A stretch of DNA of 64,000 nt from Pseudomonas sp. GR 6-02. Lineage in GTDB: Bacteria > Pseudomonadota > Gammaproteobacteria > Pseudomonadales > Pseudomonadaceae. This document shows positions 1 to 8,247 of this stretch, piece after piece (within the stretch, counting starts at the first letter, position 1; each line of letters starts with the position of its first letter). A model generated the notes under the pieces. That model searched no databases. It worked only from the letters and a program-made list of their open reading frames with translations, and was not told the DNA's origin. Position numbers and translations under genes: made by a program. The stretch lies in the NCBI RefSeq assembly GCF_001655615.1, contig NZ_CP011567.1, positions 4,039,001-4,103,000 of the forward strand. The letters are read 5' to 3'.

Positions 1-369
1 GCCTCGGGCATAGCGTTCGGCGGCATGATGTGCGGTGGCGGATGTCACGGCCGCGTGGCCCAGCCAGATAGTCTGACTGGCCCAGCCAGGTTGCTCGGGC
101 GTCGCTTTCAAGGCGCTGCGAAACAGCGTCCATTGCGCGCCGAACTCGTGCCCCTGATCGTCCTTGAGGTTGGCGGTGACGTACCACCATTCGATGCGAA
201 AGCCATCGTGGGCGCCGTGGTCCGCCGGGAAACTGAATTCTCGCCCGGGCACCACCGGGGTAAATGCGGTGGCCTGATGGCCGAGGCCGGCGAAGCCTTT
301 TTCCGGCGCAGGCGTGTTGTCGCAGCCGCTCAGCAACGCCAGCAGCAACACGCAGATTTTAATCTTCAT
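1..369 (-). CDS. Lipocalin-like (AttH/CrtC-type) lipoprotein, C-terminus outside window
   Basis: The reverse strand from 369 reads MKIKICVLLLALLSGCDNT, a lipoprotein signal peptide with lipobox LSGC. It continues for 123 codons to the window edge, so the 3' end is missing. The segment FRIEWWYVTANL and the following FGAQWTLFR are typical of the AttH / carotenoid 1,2-hydratase-like lipocalin family, whose members in such operons are periplasm-facing lipoproteins. The start codon overlaps the end of the FtsX-type permease by 11 nt, so it is translated as the third gene of an ABC export operon. Family members accompany ABC transporters of unknown substrate; no enzymatic activity can be assigned from this fragment. 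Confidence 0.85.
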   Translation of the reverse strand, partial: MKIKICVLLLALLSGCDNTPAPEKGFAGLGHQATAFTPVVPGREFSFPADHGAHDGFRIEWWYVTANLKDDQGHEFGAQWTLFRSALKATPEQPGWASQTIWLGHAAVTSATAHHAAERYARG

Positions 370-2863
370 GAGCAAACGTCCGCAGCAGATCCGCCGGTTG
401 CGTGCGATACAGCGAGTACAACGGCCACGCCGACGCGAGCAACGTGGCGAGCAAGGCCAGGCCCATCAACTGCAACAGTTGCAGTGGAAACACCCGTAGC
501 GGCAAGCGCCAGCCGAAGGCCTGCACGTTGATCACCGTGTCCAGGCACCACGCCAATGCGATGCCCAACGGCAATGCCAGCACCAATGTCAGCACCGCGA
601 GCAACCAGGTCTGCCCGAGGTTGAGCAGCATCAACTGTCGCCGCGTCACGCCCAGCGCCCACAACGGCGCGAGTTGTCCGAGGCGACTCTGGCTCTGGGT
701 CAGCAGGCTGATGAACAGCGCCACGCCCGCGACGCAAAGCGTCAGGCTGTTGAGTGCGGCGGTGGCGGCGAAGGTACGCTCGAACACTTGTGTGGACCAA
801 CCCTTGAGCCGGGCCTGATCGACGATGCGGCTGTCGTCCAGGGCGAAGCGCGCTTGCAGCGCGGCCAGGAACGCGGGAATCGACGCGGGCTCGATGCGCA
901 GGTTGAAACGGCTGGGTGTCAGCTGCGGCCAGCCGCGCAGCAGGTGATTGATGTTGACCAGCAGATGGCCCTTGGGATTGCCGTAGTCGGCGTAGATCCC
1001 GACGATCCGTGGCGACCATGGACCGTTGGGCGTGGCAATGGTCATGTGATCACCCAGGCGCACCTTCAACCGCCGGGCCAGTTGTTCGCTGAGCATCAGC
1101 GCGTCGTCCTTGGCCAGTCGTTCCCAAGGGGCGTCGCCCAAGGCCTCCAGCAACGGCCAGTGCTGGCGATAGGTCGGGTGATCGATCACGCCGAAGACAT
1201 CCGCCGGCCAACCCTGTAACTGAATCGACACTTGCCAGTTGGGTAGCACCGCGCTGACTTGGGGTTGTTGTTTGAGCCATGTGTAAAGCTCTCGGGCCTG
1301 GGCCGGATTTTGCGGATTGACATACAACTCGGCGGTCAGGCGTTGTTCGAGCCAGTTGTTGAAGGTCTGGCGGAAACCGGCGGTCATGCTGCCGGCGCCG
1401 ATGTTCGCCGCCAGCGCCAATAACAGCGCCATCAAGGCCAGGCTCAGGGCCGGCAACTGCTGACGGCAATCGGCGACAAACCATTGGCCGAGCACCGAGC
1501 GACTGCGCCGCAGCACCCGGTTGAGCACACTGTTCAACACCACCGGCAAGGCCAGTGCGGCGCCGATCAACAACGCGGCCATCAGCACGAAACCACTGCT
1601 CAGGCTGTCGCCGAACATCAACGCCAACACCGCGATCAGCGCAGCCATCGCCGCGACCCAACCCTGGCGCCGCAACCAGCGCGCGTGGGCCTGATGCCAG
1701 GCTTGCGGATCGGCCAGCGCCAGTAACGGCAAACGCGCCGCTCGCAGCAAACTGTTGGCACCGGCCAGCAACGCGCCGAGCAGGCTCAGACCGATGCCGC
1801 TGAACCACCACAGCGGGCTGAGGCTCAACTGTCCCGGCACTTCGGCGCCGTACAAGCCGCGCAAACTGGCGGCGACGTCCGGCAACAGCACGCCGGCCAG
1901 CAGGTAGCCGCTGACCACGCCAGCGACACCACCGATCAACGCCAGACCACCCAGCTCGACGGCGAGGCCGGCAATCAACATTCGCGCACTGACGCCACAG
2001 GCGCGCAGGGTTCTGAGCAAGCCTCGACGTTGCTCCAGCGCCAGACCGATCGCCGCGTGGACGATGAACAGGCCAACCACGAACGACAGAAAGCCCAAGG
2101 CATCGAGGTTCAGATGGAAGCTCTCGGTCAGGCGTGCAAGATTGTTTTCTTCGCCGCTGCTGATGAGCTGGAGTTGGCCCTTGAACTGATCAGGCAGGGT
2201 CGCGGTGAAATCCTTGGGCAGCAACAGACGTGACAGTTGATCGGGCAATTGCAGAATCTGCTGGGCGAAGCCGATGTCCACCAGCAACACACCGGAGGCC
2301 ATGTCGGGTTGGGCACGCAGTGGCGGCAAGGCGATGCCGCTCTCGGCCGTCGGTGTTTCACCTTCGTGCAAGCCCAACGCCTGCAAGGTCTGCGGCGAAA
2401 TCCAGGTGCTGCCCGGCACCGTGAAGAACTCGACGACCTGCTCGATCGGCAACGACCGGCCGGCCACTGCGGAACCGGCCGGCAGCGACACCGGTTCAAT
2501 GCCCATCAACTGCAAGCGCTGGTCTTCATGGCCCTTGAGCGTCACCCGGCCTCGCAACACGGGCGATACCGGCCAACCCGCGCGACGCAGGTCGATAAAC
2601 AATTGCTGAGGGAACACCCCGCCGCCGGGTGCGCTCAGGCTGGCTTGAGGTTCGCCACCGATCAGCTGACTGGCCCGTGCGTAGCTTTCCCGTGCCTGAC
2701 TGTTCAGCGCTTGCACGCCGGTCAGCAGACTGGTGGCGAGCCAGAGCCCGGTCAGCACACTGAAAAATTGCACCGGATGTTGCCGCCAATGGCTGAGCAG
2801 CGCCCGCAATGTCTCGCGAAAAACCCGCACTTCAGCGCTCGTCCGCGCCAGCCAGACGGCCAT
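359..2863 (-). CDS. FtsX-like ABC transporter permease
   Basis: An 834-residue inner-membrane protein with one N-terminal membrane segment (about residues 33-53), a large periplasmic domain, a cluster of three to four segments around 255-385, further segments in the middle and a C-terminal FtsX triplet. This doubled layout (about 10 segments) matches fused LolC/E- or MacB-like permeases that extract or move lipophilic molecules rather than import solutes. The gene overlaps the ATPase gene by 32 nt. A GTG at 2830, just after the ATPase stop and with GAGCG upstream, is an alternative start that would drop 11 residues. The pump probably acts with the ATPase before it and the lipoprotein after it. 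Substrate unknown. Confidence 0.9.
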   Translation of the reverse strand: MAVWLARTSAEVRVFRETLRALLSHWRQHPVQFFSVLTGLWLATSLLTGVQALNSQARESYARASQLIGGEPQASLSAPGGGVFPQQLFIDLRRAGWPVSPVLRGRVTLKGHEDQRLQLMGIEPVSLPAGSAVAGRSLPIEQVVEFFTVPGSTWISPQTLQALGLHEGETPTAESGIALPPLRAQPDMASGVLLVDIGFAQQILQLPDQLSRLLLPKDFTATLPDQFKGQLQLISSGEENNLARLTESFHLNLDALGFLSFVVGLFIVHAAIGLALEQRRGLLRTLRACGVSARMLIAGLAVELGGLALIGGVAGVVSGYLLAGVLLPDVAASLRGLYGAEVPGQLSLSPLWWFSGIGLSLLGALLAGANSLLRAARLPLLALADPQAWHQAHARWLRRQGWVAAMAALIAVLALMFGDSLSSGFVLMAALLIGAALALPVVLNSVLNRVLRRSRSVLGQWFVADCRQQLPALSLALMALLLALAANIGAGSMTAGFRQTFNNWLEQRLTAELYVNPQNPAQARELYTWLKQQPQVSAVLPNWQVSIQLQGWPADVFGVIDHPTYRQHWPLLEALGDAPWERLAKDDALMLSEQLARRLKVRLGDHMTIATPNGPWSPRIVGIYADYGNPKGHLLVNINHLLRGWPQLTPSRFNLRIEPASIPAFLAALQARFALDDSRIVDQARLKGWSTQVFERTFAATAALNSLTLCVAGVALFISLLTQSQSRLGQLAPLWALGVTRRQLMLLNLGQTWLLAVLTLVLALPLGIALAWCLDTVINVQAFGWRLPLRVFPLQLLQLMGLALLATLLASAWPLYSLYRTQPADLLRTFAHED

Positions 2864-3500
2864 TGTGCAGCACCACTTTTTCCGCCAGCCGCGCGGCGAC
2901 CCTGGGGCTGTGGGTGACCATCAACAACGTCGTCGGGCTGTCGTCGAGCAGCTCCAGCAACAACTTCAACACCTCATCGCTGGTGGCTTCATCGAGGCTG
3001 CCGGTGGGTTCGTCGGCCAGCAGCAGTTTCGGTTGCGAGGCCAACGCCCTGCCAAGCGCAACTCGTTGCTGTTGCCCGCCAGACAGTTGTTCCGGATAGC
3101 GCTGCAACAGATCCACCAACCCAAGACGCTGCACCAGATGCGCTTGCCAGCGCGGATCGTGGCGCCCGGCCAGACGCGCCTGAAACGCCAGATTGTCCTC
3201 GACCCGCAAACTGCCGATCAGGTTGAACTGCTGAAACACCAGGCCGATTTCGGTGCGCCGCCAGTGGGCCAATTGGCCTTCGTTCATCTGTTCCAGCCGA
3301 TGCTCGCCACTGCGAATGCTGCCGCGATCGACTTTGTCCAGGCCGGCGATCAGGTGCAGCAAGGTACTTTTGCCACTGCCCGACTCGCCCATCAACGCCA
3401 GGCTGCTGCCGGGTTTCAACGTGAGGTCGACGCCTTGTAATACCGGCAATGGGCCTTGGGGGGTGGCGTAGCTTTTGAAGACGCCCTGGACCGAAAGCAT
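2832..3500 (-). CDS. ABC transporter ATP-binding protein (LolD/MacB-type)
   Basis: A 222-residue ATPase with Walker A GESGSGKST (about 38-46), Q-loop VFQQFNL, signature LSGGQQQRVALGRAL and Walker B LLLADEP followed by TGSLDEATS. These features and the length fit the LolD/MacB (3.A.1.125/122) class that powers FtsX-type permeases. It is the first gene of a three-gene minus-strand operon with the permease and an AttH-like lipoprotein. The sequence just before the ATG is pyrimidine-rich (CCTCCTCTC), so the ribosome-binding site is weak. The substrate cannot be told from the sequence. Confidence 0.92.
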   Translation of the reverse strand: MLSVQGVFKSYATPQGPLPVLQGVDLTLKPGSSLALMGESGSGKSTLLHLIAGLDKVDRGSIRSGEHRLEQMNEGQLAHWRRTEIGLVFQQFNLIGSLRVEDNLAFQARLAGRHDPRWQAHLVQRLGLVDLLQRYPEQLSGGQQQRVALGRALASQPKLLLADEPTGSLDEATSDEVLKLLLELLDDSPTTLLMVTHSPRVAARLAEKVVLHNGRLAGADER

Positions 3501-3564
3501 GAGAGGAGGCTCGTTGAAGGCAGTTGGCCTAGGATAGCGGACGGCAGCAAGACCGCGTTATCGT

Positions 3565-3588
3565 TTATCGCGAGCCTGCTCGCGATAA
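3565..3588. repeat. Perfect hairpin between ABC operon and sulfatase gene
   Basis: TTATCGCGAG and CTCGCGATAA flank a CCTG loop, a 10-bp perfect inverted repeat. The GCGAGCCTGCTCGC core is typical of Pseudomonas REP elements. It lies between the stop of the sulfatase-like gene and the start of the ABC operon, both on the minus strand, and may protect or end the upstream transcript. No T-tract follows on either strand. Confidence 0.7.
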
Positions 3589-3611
3589 GGCCAGGCCATT
3601 TCATCAAAATC

Positions 3612-5309
3612 TCACTGCCCCACCGCCACACTCGGCACCACCGGCCCCGGCGTCACAATGCTCTTCAGATCGATGTACTTCCACGCAGGCACAGCACCGA
3701 GCCGCGCATTGAAGCGATAGTTGAAAGTGAAGTCATCCGCCGTCGACACGCTCAACGGTTTGCCATACACCGCCTCGATCCCCGCCAGGTCATAGCCCAT
3801 CAACTGCAACAACGTCGGGAAGATGTTGTAGTGACTGGAGCGGTCCTTGTTGGCCGGCAACTGCGCCTGCCAGTCCATCGTCTTCAAATCGCTGCCCGAG
3901 ATCACCACCAACGGCACCAACCCCTCTTCCTCCACCGGGTCACTGCCACAGTGGGTGTTGAGCCCCGGGTTACCGCGCTCATGCAGATCCTGCCCGTGGT
4001 CCGAGGTGTAGATCATCAGCGCATTACGCATATCCGCCTGGGCGAAAACCCGTGAGAAGAACTCGCCGACATTCCACAGCACCGTGTTTTTGTAGGCATT
4101 GCGGTACAACACCCAATCGTTCGGCTGCCCATTGAAACCCTCGCGCGTGCCCGTGTCCGCCACCTCGACAAACTGCCCCCGAGGCAAGGTCGGGCGATAC
4201 GCCATAAACGCGTCCGGGTATTTGTCGTGTACCGGGAAATGCGCGCCGACCTTGTTGATCACCACCAGCTCCGGTATGCCGTCGTTGAGCAGATCGATCA
4301 GCTTGGCCGCCGCAGCCATGTCTCGCTCACGCACGCTGGTCTGGTCGAATTGCACGAACTCGTCGATGTCCTGTTTCTCGGCATTGCTCATCAGGTTCTG
4401 CAAGTTGCCACCGGTGCGCTGGGCATCGATGTAAACCGTGCGCAGCCCGGCTTTTTTCGCGTACTGCCAGATCGACGGCAGTGTGGTGTTGATCCGCATG
4501 TAATCGCCACGGGTGCCGCCATAGCGCAACGTGACGTTGGTGTCGGCGCTGCAATTGGCGATGGACGCGGCGTAGCCGTAATTGAAGATGTCCACGCCCG
4601 GGTGTGCTTCCTTGAGGTTGCTGTGCACACCGAATGGCGTGTTGATGTCCAGGTAATTACCGGAAATGCTCTCGTCGATGATCAGTACGATGTCGTAACC
4701 CACCGGCCGATCGATGCGCGCCAGGCTCACCGGCTCGCGCGGGCCGACGGTGTTGTGCAACGCTTCATAGGTAAACAGATTCAGATAGGCCAACGGCGTG
4801 TACATGATCGGCAAGCCACGGGCGCCCTCGCCGGCCCGCACGAACAGCACGACACTGAGCAGCAGCACGCCGAGCACCGGTGCCGCCGCCAACAACGCCC
4901 CCGGCAACGGCAACCGTCGACGCGGCTTGAGCCCGATACCCAACAGCAGCAACAAGCCACTGACCGTCGCACTGATGATCGCATCGCGGTACTGGTAAGC
5001 CGCTTCCTGAATGAACCCACCGGAATACACCAGCGACACAAAGCTGCTGTAGGTCAGGTAACTGGCGGTCACGTGCGTATACACGTCAAAGAAAATCGCC
5101 GAGCCAAACAGCGCCAACGCAAACAAATGACGGACCAGTGTCTGACGAATATAGGCGGTCATGAACAGCGCGATCGTCAGCACAACGAACATCCCGCCAT
5201 ACAGCAACATCGGCAAACCGATGCCCAATGCCTCGAGACGATCGAGGTAATAGTCGTAGCTTTTGAGTAAATACAGAACCAGCAACAGTTCCTTGAAGTA
5301 TCGGATCAT
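3612..5309 (-). CDS. Membrane sulfatase-fold hydrolase/transferase (phosphoethanolamine-transferase-like)
   Basis: A 565-residue protein with about five N-terminal membrane segments (first ~170 residues) followed by a periplasmic alkaline-phosphatase/sulfatase fold. IIDESISGNY sits where EptA/CptA-type phosphoethanolamine transferases carry the nucleophile (Ser here rather than Thr), and YTSDHGQDLHERG is the metal-binding Asp-His motif. A second His is in NTHCGSDP. Family members transfer phosphoethanolamine or phosphoglycerol to surface glycans or lipids; the acceptor is unknown here. I chose the ATG at 5309 because GGAGGT lies 12 nt upstream; an ATG at 5369 would add 20 non-membrane residues. 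It faces away from the polysaccharide operon across a 0.4-kb control region. Confidence 0.85.
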   Translation of the reverse strand: MIRYFKELLLVLYLLKSYDYYLDRLEALGIGLPMLLYGGMFVVLTIALFMTAYIRQTLVRHLFALALFGSAIFFDVYTHVTASYLTYSSFVSLVYSGGFIQEAAYQYRDAIISATVSGLLLLLGIGLKPRRRLPLPGALLAAAPVLGVLLLSVVLFVRAGEGARGLPIMYTPLAYLNLFTYEALHNTVGPREPVSLARIDRPVGYDIVLIIDESISGNYLDINTPFGVHSNLKEAHPGVDIFNYGYAASIANCSADTNVTLRYGGTRGDYMRINTTLPSIWQYAKKAGLRTVYIDAQRTGGNLQNLMSNAEKQDIDEFVQFDQTSVRERDMAAAAKLIDLLNDGIPELVVINKVGAHFPVHDKYPDAFMAYRPTLPRGQFVEVADTGTREGFNGQPNDWVLYRNAYKNTVLWNVGEFFSRVFAQADMRNALMIYTSDHGQDLHERGNPGLNTHCGSDPVEEEGLVPLVVISGSDLKTMDWQAQLPANKDRSSHYNIFPTLLQLMGYDLAGIEAVYGKPLSVSTADDFTFNYRFNARLGAVPAWKYIDLKSIVTPGPVVPSVAVGQ

Positions 5310-5697
5310 GGTGGATGCAGTACCTCCATGGCTGCCATTGGCAAATGGAAACCAATGATTATCAGCCATTTTCTGACACTAGCACCGAGCCATGAAAGCG
5401 CAAGAAATGCCGGTTTTTTGCCAAAAGCGTCAAAAAAACATTAACTCAAATCTGACGCTTCAAAACGCCTGTAACCCTTGTAATACAAGCCTTTCGACCG
5501 TTTATCGTTTTCTTGAAACCCCTCAAAACCGCGACAAATCCAGCAACGGCAAGCACTTGATACCAAATAGCCCATGAAATCAGGGTTTCCAGCCCGCGCT
5601 ACCCGTCATTTTGCTGACACGCTTTCCCAAGGCTGGGCTATACCCCTTTTGACAGTCTCATTTCAGTTACATCCACCGTCTTACGAGGCACGCCAAT
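5310..5697. promoter_or_regulatory. Divergent control region of sulfatase-like gene and exopolysaccharide operon
   Basis: About 390 nt with no credible gene, clearly more AT-rich than its neighbours, especially 5400-5560 (runs of A, repeated TTGTAATACAAG-like sequence). A TTGACA hexamer at 5649-5654 is a possible -35 for the operon, but no good -10 lies 16-18 nt downstream, so the promoter is not settled. No obvious terminator or long palindrome. It probably carries the regulated start of the 16-kb polysaccharide transcript. Confidence 0.5.
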
Positions 5698-5781
5698 ATG
5701 GACGTGAACGTATTGGGTACGTGTTGCGTCGGCCTCATCCAAGCTGCGGCATTGGCAGCTCCAGAGGCGCCACGATCATGA
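5698..5781 (+). pseudogene. Remnant of UDP-glucose 6-dehydrogenase gene, now a 27-codon upstream ORF
   Basis: An ATG with ACGAGG about 8 nt upstream opens a 27-residue frame that begins MDVNVLGTCCVGLIQAAALA. This closely resembles the Rossmann N-terminus of UDP-glucose/GDP-mannose dehydrogenases (pattern xVxVxGTGYVGLVQAAxLA), but the dinucleotide-binding GTGYVG is changed to GTCCVG. All resemblance stops after ~20 residues and the frame ends in TGA at 5779-5781. That stop overlaps the ATG of the UDP-uronate epimerase as ATGA. The enzyme that makes the epimerase's substrate is therefore reduced to a stub, perhaps kept as a translation leader. The identification rests on motif similarity only. 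Confidence 0.6.
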
Positions 5782-6821
5782 AGATACTCGTCACTGGAGC
5801 CGCCGGCTTCATTGGTGCCCATTGTGTGTTGCGGCTTTTGAGCGACGGGCATCAGGTGTGCGGGCTGGACAACTTCAATGACTACTACGACCCGCAACTC
5901 AAACATGACCGCGTGGATTGGGTACGCGAGCAGGTCGGCGATTTCCCCCTCGCGAAAGTCGACCTGGCCGATGCCGAGGCCCTCGACGCACTGTTTGAGT
6001 GTGAACAACCGCAAGTGGTGATTCACCTCGCGGCGCAGGCCGGGGTGCGTTACTCCCTGGAAAATCCTCGGGCCTACCTCGACAGCAATCTGAGCGGGTT
6101 CCTCAACATTCTCGAAAGCTGCCGTCACCACCCGGTCAGGCACTTGATCTATGCCTCGTCCAGTTCGGTGTACGGCGCCAACCAGCACACGCCATATTCA
6201 GTCAAAGACAACGTCGACCATCCGTTGTCGCTGTACGCCGCGACCAAAAAAGCCAACGAGTCGATGGCCCACAGCTACAGCCATCTGTTCGGCATTCCCT
6301 GCACCGGTTTGCGTTTTTTCACCGTGTACGGCCCCTGGGGCCGACCCGACATGTCGCCGATCCAGTTCGCCCGGGCGATTGCCGAAGGGCAGCCGTTGAA
6401 GCTGTTCAACTACGGCCAGCACCAGCGGGATTTCACCTACATCGACGACATCATCGAGAGCATCGCCCGCCTGGTCGAACGCGCGCCGCAGCCGGCACCG
6501 GACTGGAGCCGCGAGCAACCGGACCCGGCCAGCAGCATGGCGCCATGGCGCATTTACAACATTGGCGGACAGCAGCCGGTAGCGCTCAAGGACTACCTGG
6601 CACTGCTGGAAAAGCACCTGGGGCAAAAGGCCCTCGTCGAGTTGCTGCCCCTGCAACCGGGCGACGTGCTCAACACCTGCGCCGATGCCAGCGATCTGGC
6701 ACTGGCCACCGGTTTCCAGCCACGGATAGAGCTGGATGAAGGACTCGGACGATTCATCGCCTGGTTCCGTGACTACTACCCACTGCGTAGCGCCCACTCG
6801 CCATTCATGGCCGGGCTTTAG
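5778..6821 (+). CDS. NAD-dependent epimerase, UDP-glucuronate 4-epimerase type
   Basis: A 347-residue extended short-chain dehydrogenase. It has an N-terminal NAD-binding GAAGFIGAH (about 7-15), DNFNDYYD typical of UDP-glucuronate 4-epimerases (CapI/LspL group), the catalytic YxxxK as YAATK and the preceding SSSSVYG. The likely reaction is UDP-GlcA to UDP-GalA, supplying an acidic sugar for the polysaccharide. The ATG at 5778 is preceded by AGAGG and overlaps the stop of the dehydrogenase remnant; a longer frame from 5574 adds non-homologous residues and was rejected. It is the first complete gene of the operon, followed after 11 nt by the initiating sugar transferase. Confidence 0.88.
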   Translation: MKILVTGAAGFIGAHCVLRLLSDGHQVCGLDNFNDYYDPQLKHDRVDWVREQVGDFPLAKVDLADAEALDALFECEQPQVVIHLAAQAGVRYSLENPRAYLDSNLSGFLNILESCRHHPVRHLIYASSSSVYGANQHTPYSVKDNVDHPLSLYAATKKANESMAHSYSHLFGIPCTGLRFFTVYGPWGRPDMSPIQFARAIAEGQPLKLFNYGQHQRDFTYIDDIIESIARLVERAPQPAPDWSREQPDPASSMAPWRIYNIGGQQPVALKDYLALLEKHLGQKALVELLPLQPGDVLNTCADASDLALATGFQPRIELDEGLGRFIAWFRDYYPLRSAHSPFMAGL

Positions 6822-6832
6822 CGGAGGACTCT

Positions 6833-7579
6833 ATGACTGGACATGAAAAAGGCATGTTGCTCGATCACATGCAGCATGATAATCGCCTGGATCCCGAGCA
6901 CCGGATGCGCCTCGACAAGGCGATCCACGTGCAGGGTCACGGCTGGGTGACCGGCCGCAACGGCGGTCGGCCCTGGACCCTGTCGCGCACCAATCGGGTG
7001 CTCGCCTGCCTCGGTGCACTGGTGATCTTGCTGTTGATTTCCCCGGTACTGCTGGGGCTGGCACTGGCGATCAAGTTCAGCAGCCCGGGGCCGGTGATGT
7101 TCGTGCAACAACGCACCGGCTACCGCGGCCGCATGTTCGGCATGTACAAGTTCCGCACCATGGTGGCCAACGCCGAGGAGCTCAAGGAGTCCCTGCGGCA
7201 TCTGAACAAGCACGGCGCCGACGCCATCGACTTCAAGATCGACAACGACCCGCGGATTACGCCCATCGGCAGCTTCCTGCGGCGCAGCAGCCTCGATGAA
7301 TTACCCAACCTGATCAATGTGGTGAGCGGCGACATGCGCCTGGTAGGTCCACGACCCACCTCGTTCAATGCACGTCGTTACAAGGACAGCCACCTTGCAC
7401 GCCTGAGCATCTACCCCGGCATGACCGGTCTGTGGCAGATCTCCGGGCGCAGCAATATCGACTTCGACCAGCGCGTTGAGTTGGACCTCACGTACATCGC
7501 CGAGCAGAGCCTGTTGCTTGATCTGAAGATTCTGTTGAAAACCCCCTTCATCGTGTTCAACGGCCACGGAGCGAGTTAA
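6833..7579 (+). CDS. Initiating sugar transferase (WbaP/ExoY-type polyprenyl-phosphate hexose-1-P transferase)
   Basis: A 248-residue monotopic membrane protein with one hydrophobic segment (about 59-82) followed by the bacterial sugar transferase domain: KFSSPGPVMFVQQRTGYRG, MYKFRTM, DPRITPIGSFLRRSSLDELPNL and MTGLWQISGRS. It transfers a hexose-1-phosphate from a UDP-sugar to undecaprenyl phosphate and so starts repeat-unit assembly at the inner membrane. The length fits the short ExoY-like class without the extra N-terminal membrane domain of full WbaP/WcaJ. GGAGG lies about 7 nt before the ATG. The next gene begins immediately after its stop. Confidence 0.93.
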   Translation: MTGHEKGMLLDHMQHDNRLDPEHRMRLDKAIHVQGHGWVTGRNGGRPWTLSRTNRVLACLGALVILLLISPVLLGLALAIKFSSPGPVMFVQQRTGYRGRMFGMYKFRTMVANAEELKESLRHLNKHGADAIDFKIDNDPRITPIGSFLRRSSLDELPNLINVVSGDMRLVGPRPTSFNARRYKDSHLARLSIYPGMTGLWQISGRSNIDFDQRVELDLTYIAEQSLLLDLKILLKTPFIVFNGHGAS

Positions 7580-8224
7580 ATGGACGGTTCATCGAATAAC
7601 AGCCTGACCATCGCCAGCCCGAGCGAGTCCAACCTGACCTCGACCGTGCTCGACCTGGATCTGCGGATCCTTTTTCTGACCGCTGCCAACGCAGGCACGG
7701 GCACCACCACCAGTGCCCTGGCGCTGGCCACCCAATTGGCGTCAATGAGCAGCGGCCAAGTGCTGCTGGTGGACGCCAGCCAGTCGGCGAGCAACCTCAC
7801 GCATCAGCTGGGGTTGAGCAAAGAGCGCGGCTTTCGCGATCTGCTGTTCAACGACTCCCCGCCGCTGCTGCAGGACTGCCTGGTGACCGTCTCCAGCCTG
7901 CCCTTCCACATCCTGCCGAACGGGCGGCACATCCGCGGCACCGAGCACCTGACCCGCGAACAACTGAGCCCGTTGCTCGAGCAACTGGGCGATCGGTATC
8001 GCTTCGTGGTGATCGACGGCGATGCGGTGTATGAGGCCGTCGACACCCTGGTCATCAGCACTTTGGTGGACGGCGTGATCATGGTGGTGCGCGCGGAAGA
8101 CACCCGCTGGGAAGTGGCCCAGGCCGCGGCCCAGCGCCTGACCCAGGCCGGCGCGAAACTGGTGGGCAGCGTCTTCAACCGGCGCAAGTACTACATGCCC
8201 AAATGGCTCTACAAAAACCTGTAA
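7580..8224 (+). CDS. CpsD/Wzc-kinase-like P-loop ATPase with altered Walker A
   Basis: 214 residues of the bacterial tyrosine-kinase / ParA-MinD-like fold: a P-loop-like segment AANAGTGTTTSA (about 33-44), Walker A' VLLVDAS, and Walker B FVVIDGD. In active BY-kinases the P-loop is GEGKS/T; here the conserved lysine is replaced by threonine, and the DxPP of Walker B is also lost. The C-terminus still has three tyrosines (KYYMPKWLY), like the autophosphorylated tail of CpsD/CapB, though shorter. It probably regulates the chain-length protein two genes downstream, which has no kinase domain of its own. Whether it binds ATP or phosphorylates is uncertain. Confidence 0.8.
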   Translation: MDGSSNNSLTIASPSESNLTSTVLDLDLRILFLTAANAGTGTTTSALALATQLASMSSGQVLLVDASQSASNLTHQLGLSKERGFRDLLFNDSPPLLQDCLVTVSSLPFHILPNGRHIRGTEHLTREQLSPLLEQLGDRYRFVVIDGDAVYEAVDTLVISTLVDGVIMVVRAEDTRWEVAQAAAQRLTQAGAKLVGSVFNRRKYYMPKWLYKNL

Positions 8225-8247
8225 GCACCCACCTGAAGGATGAAGTC

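Noticed and set aside
5392..5577. A 61-codon plus-strand frame in the AT-rich control region upstream of the EPS operon
   Set aside because: No ribosome-binding site, no similarity recognised, and Cys/Asn-rich composition unlike local genes; treated as non-coding.
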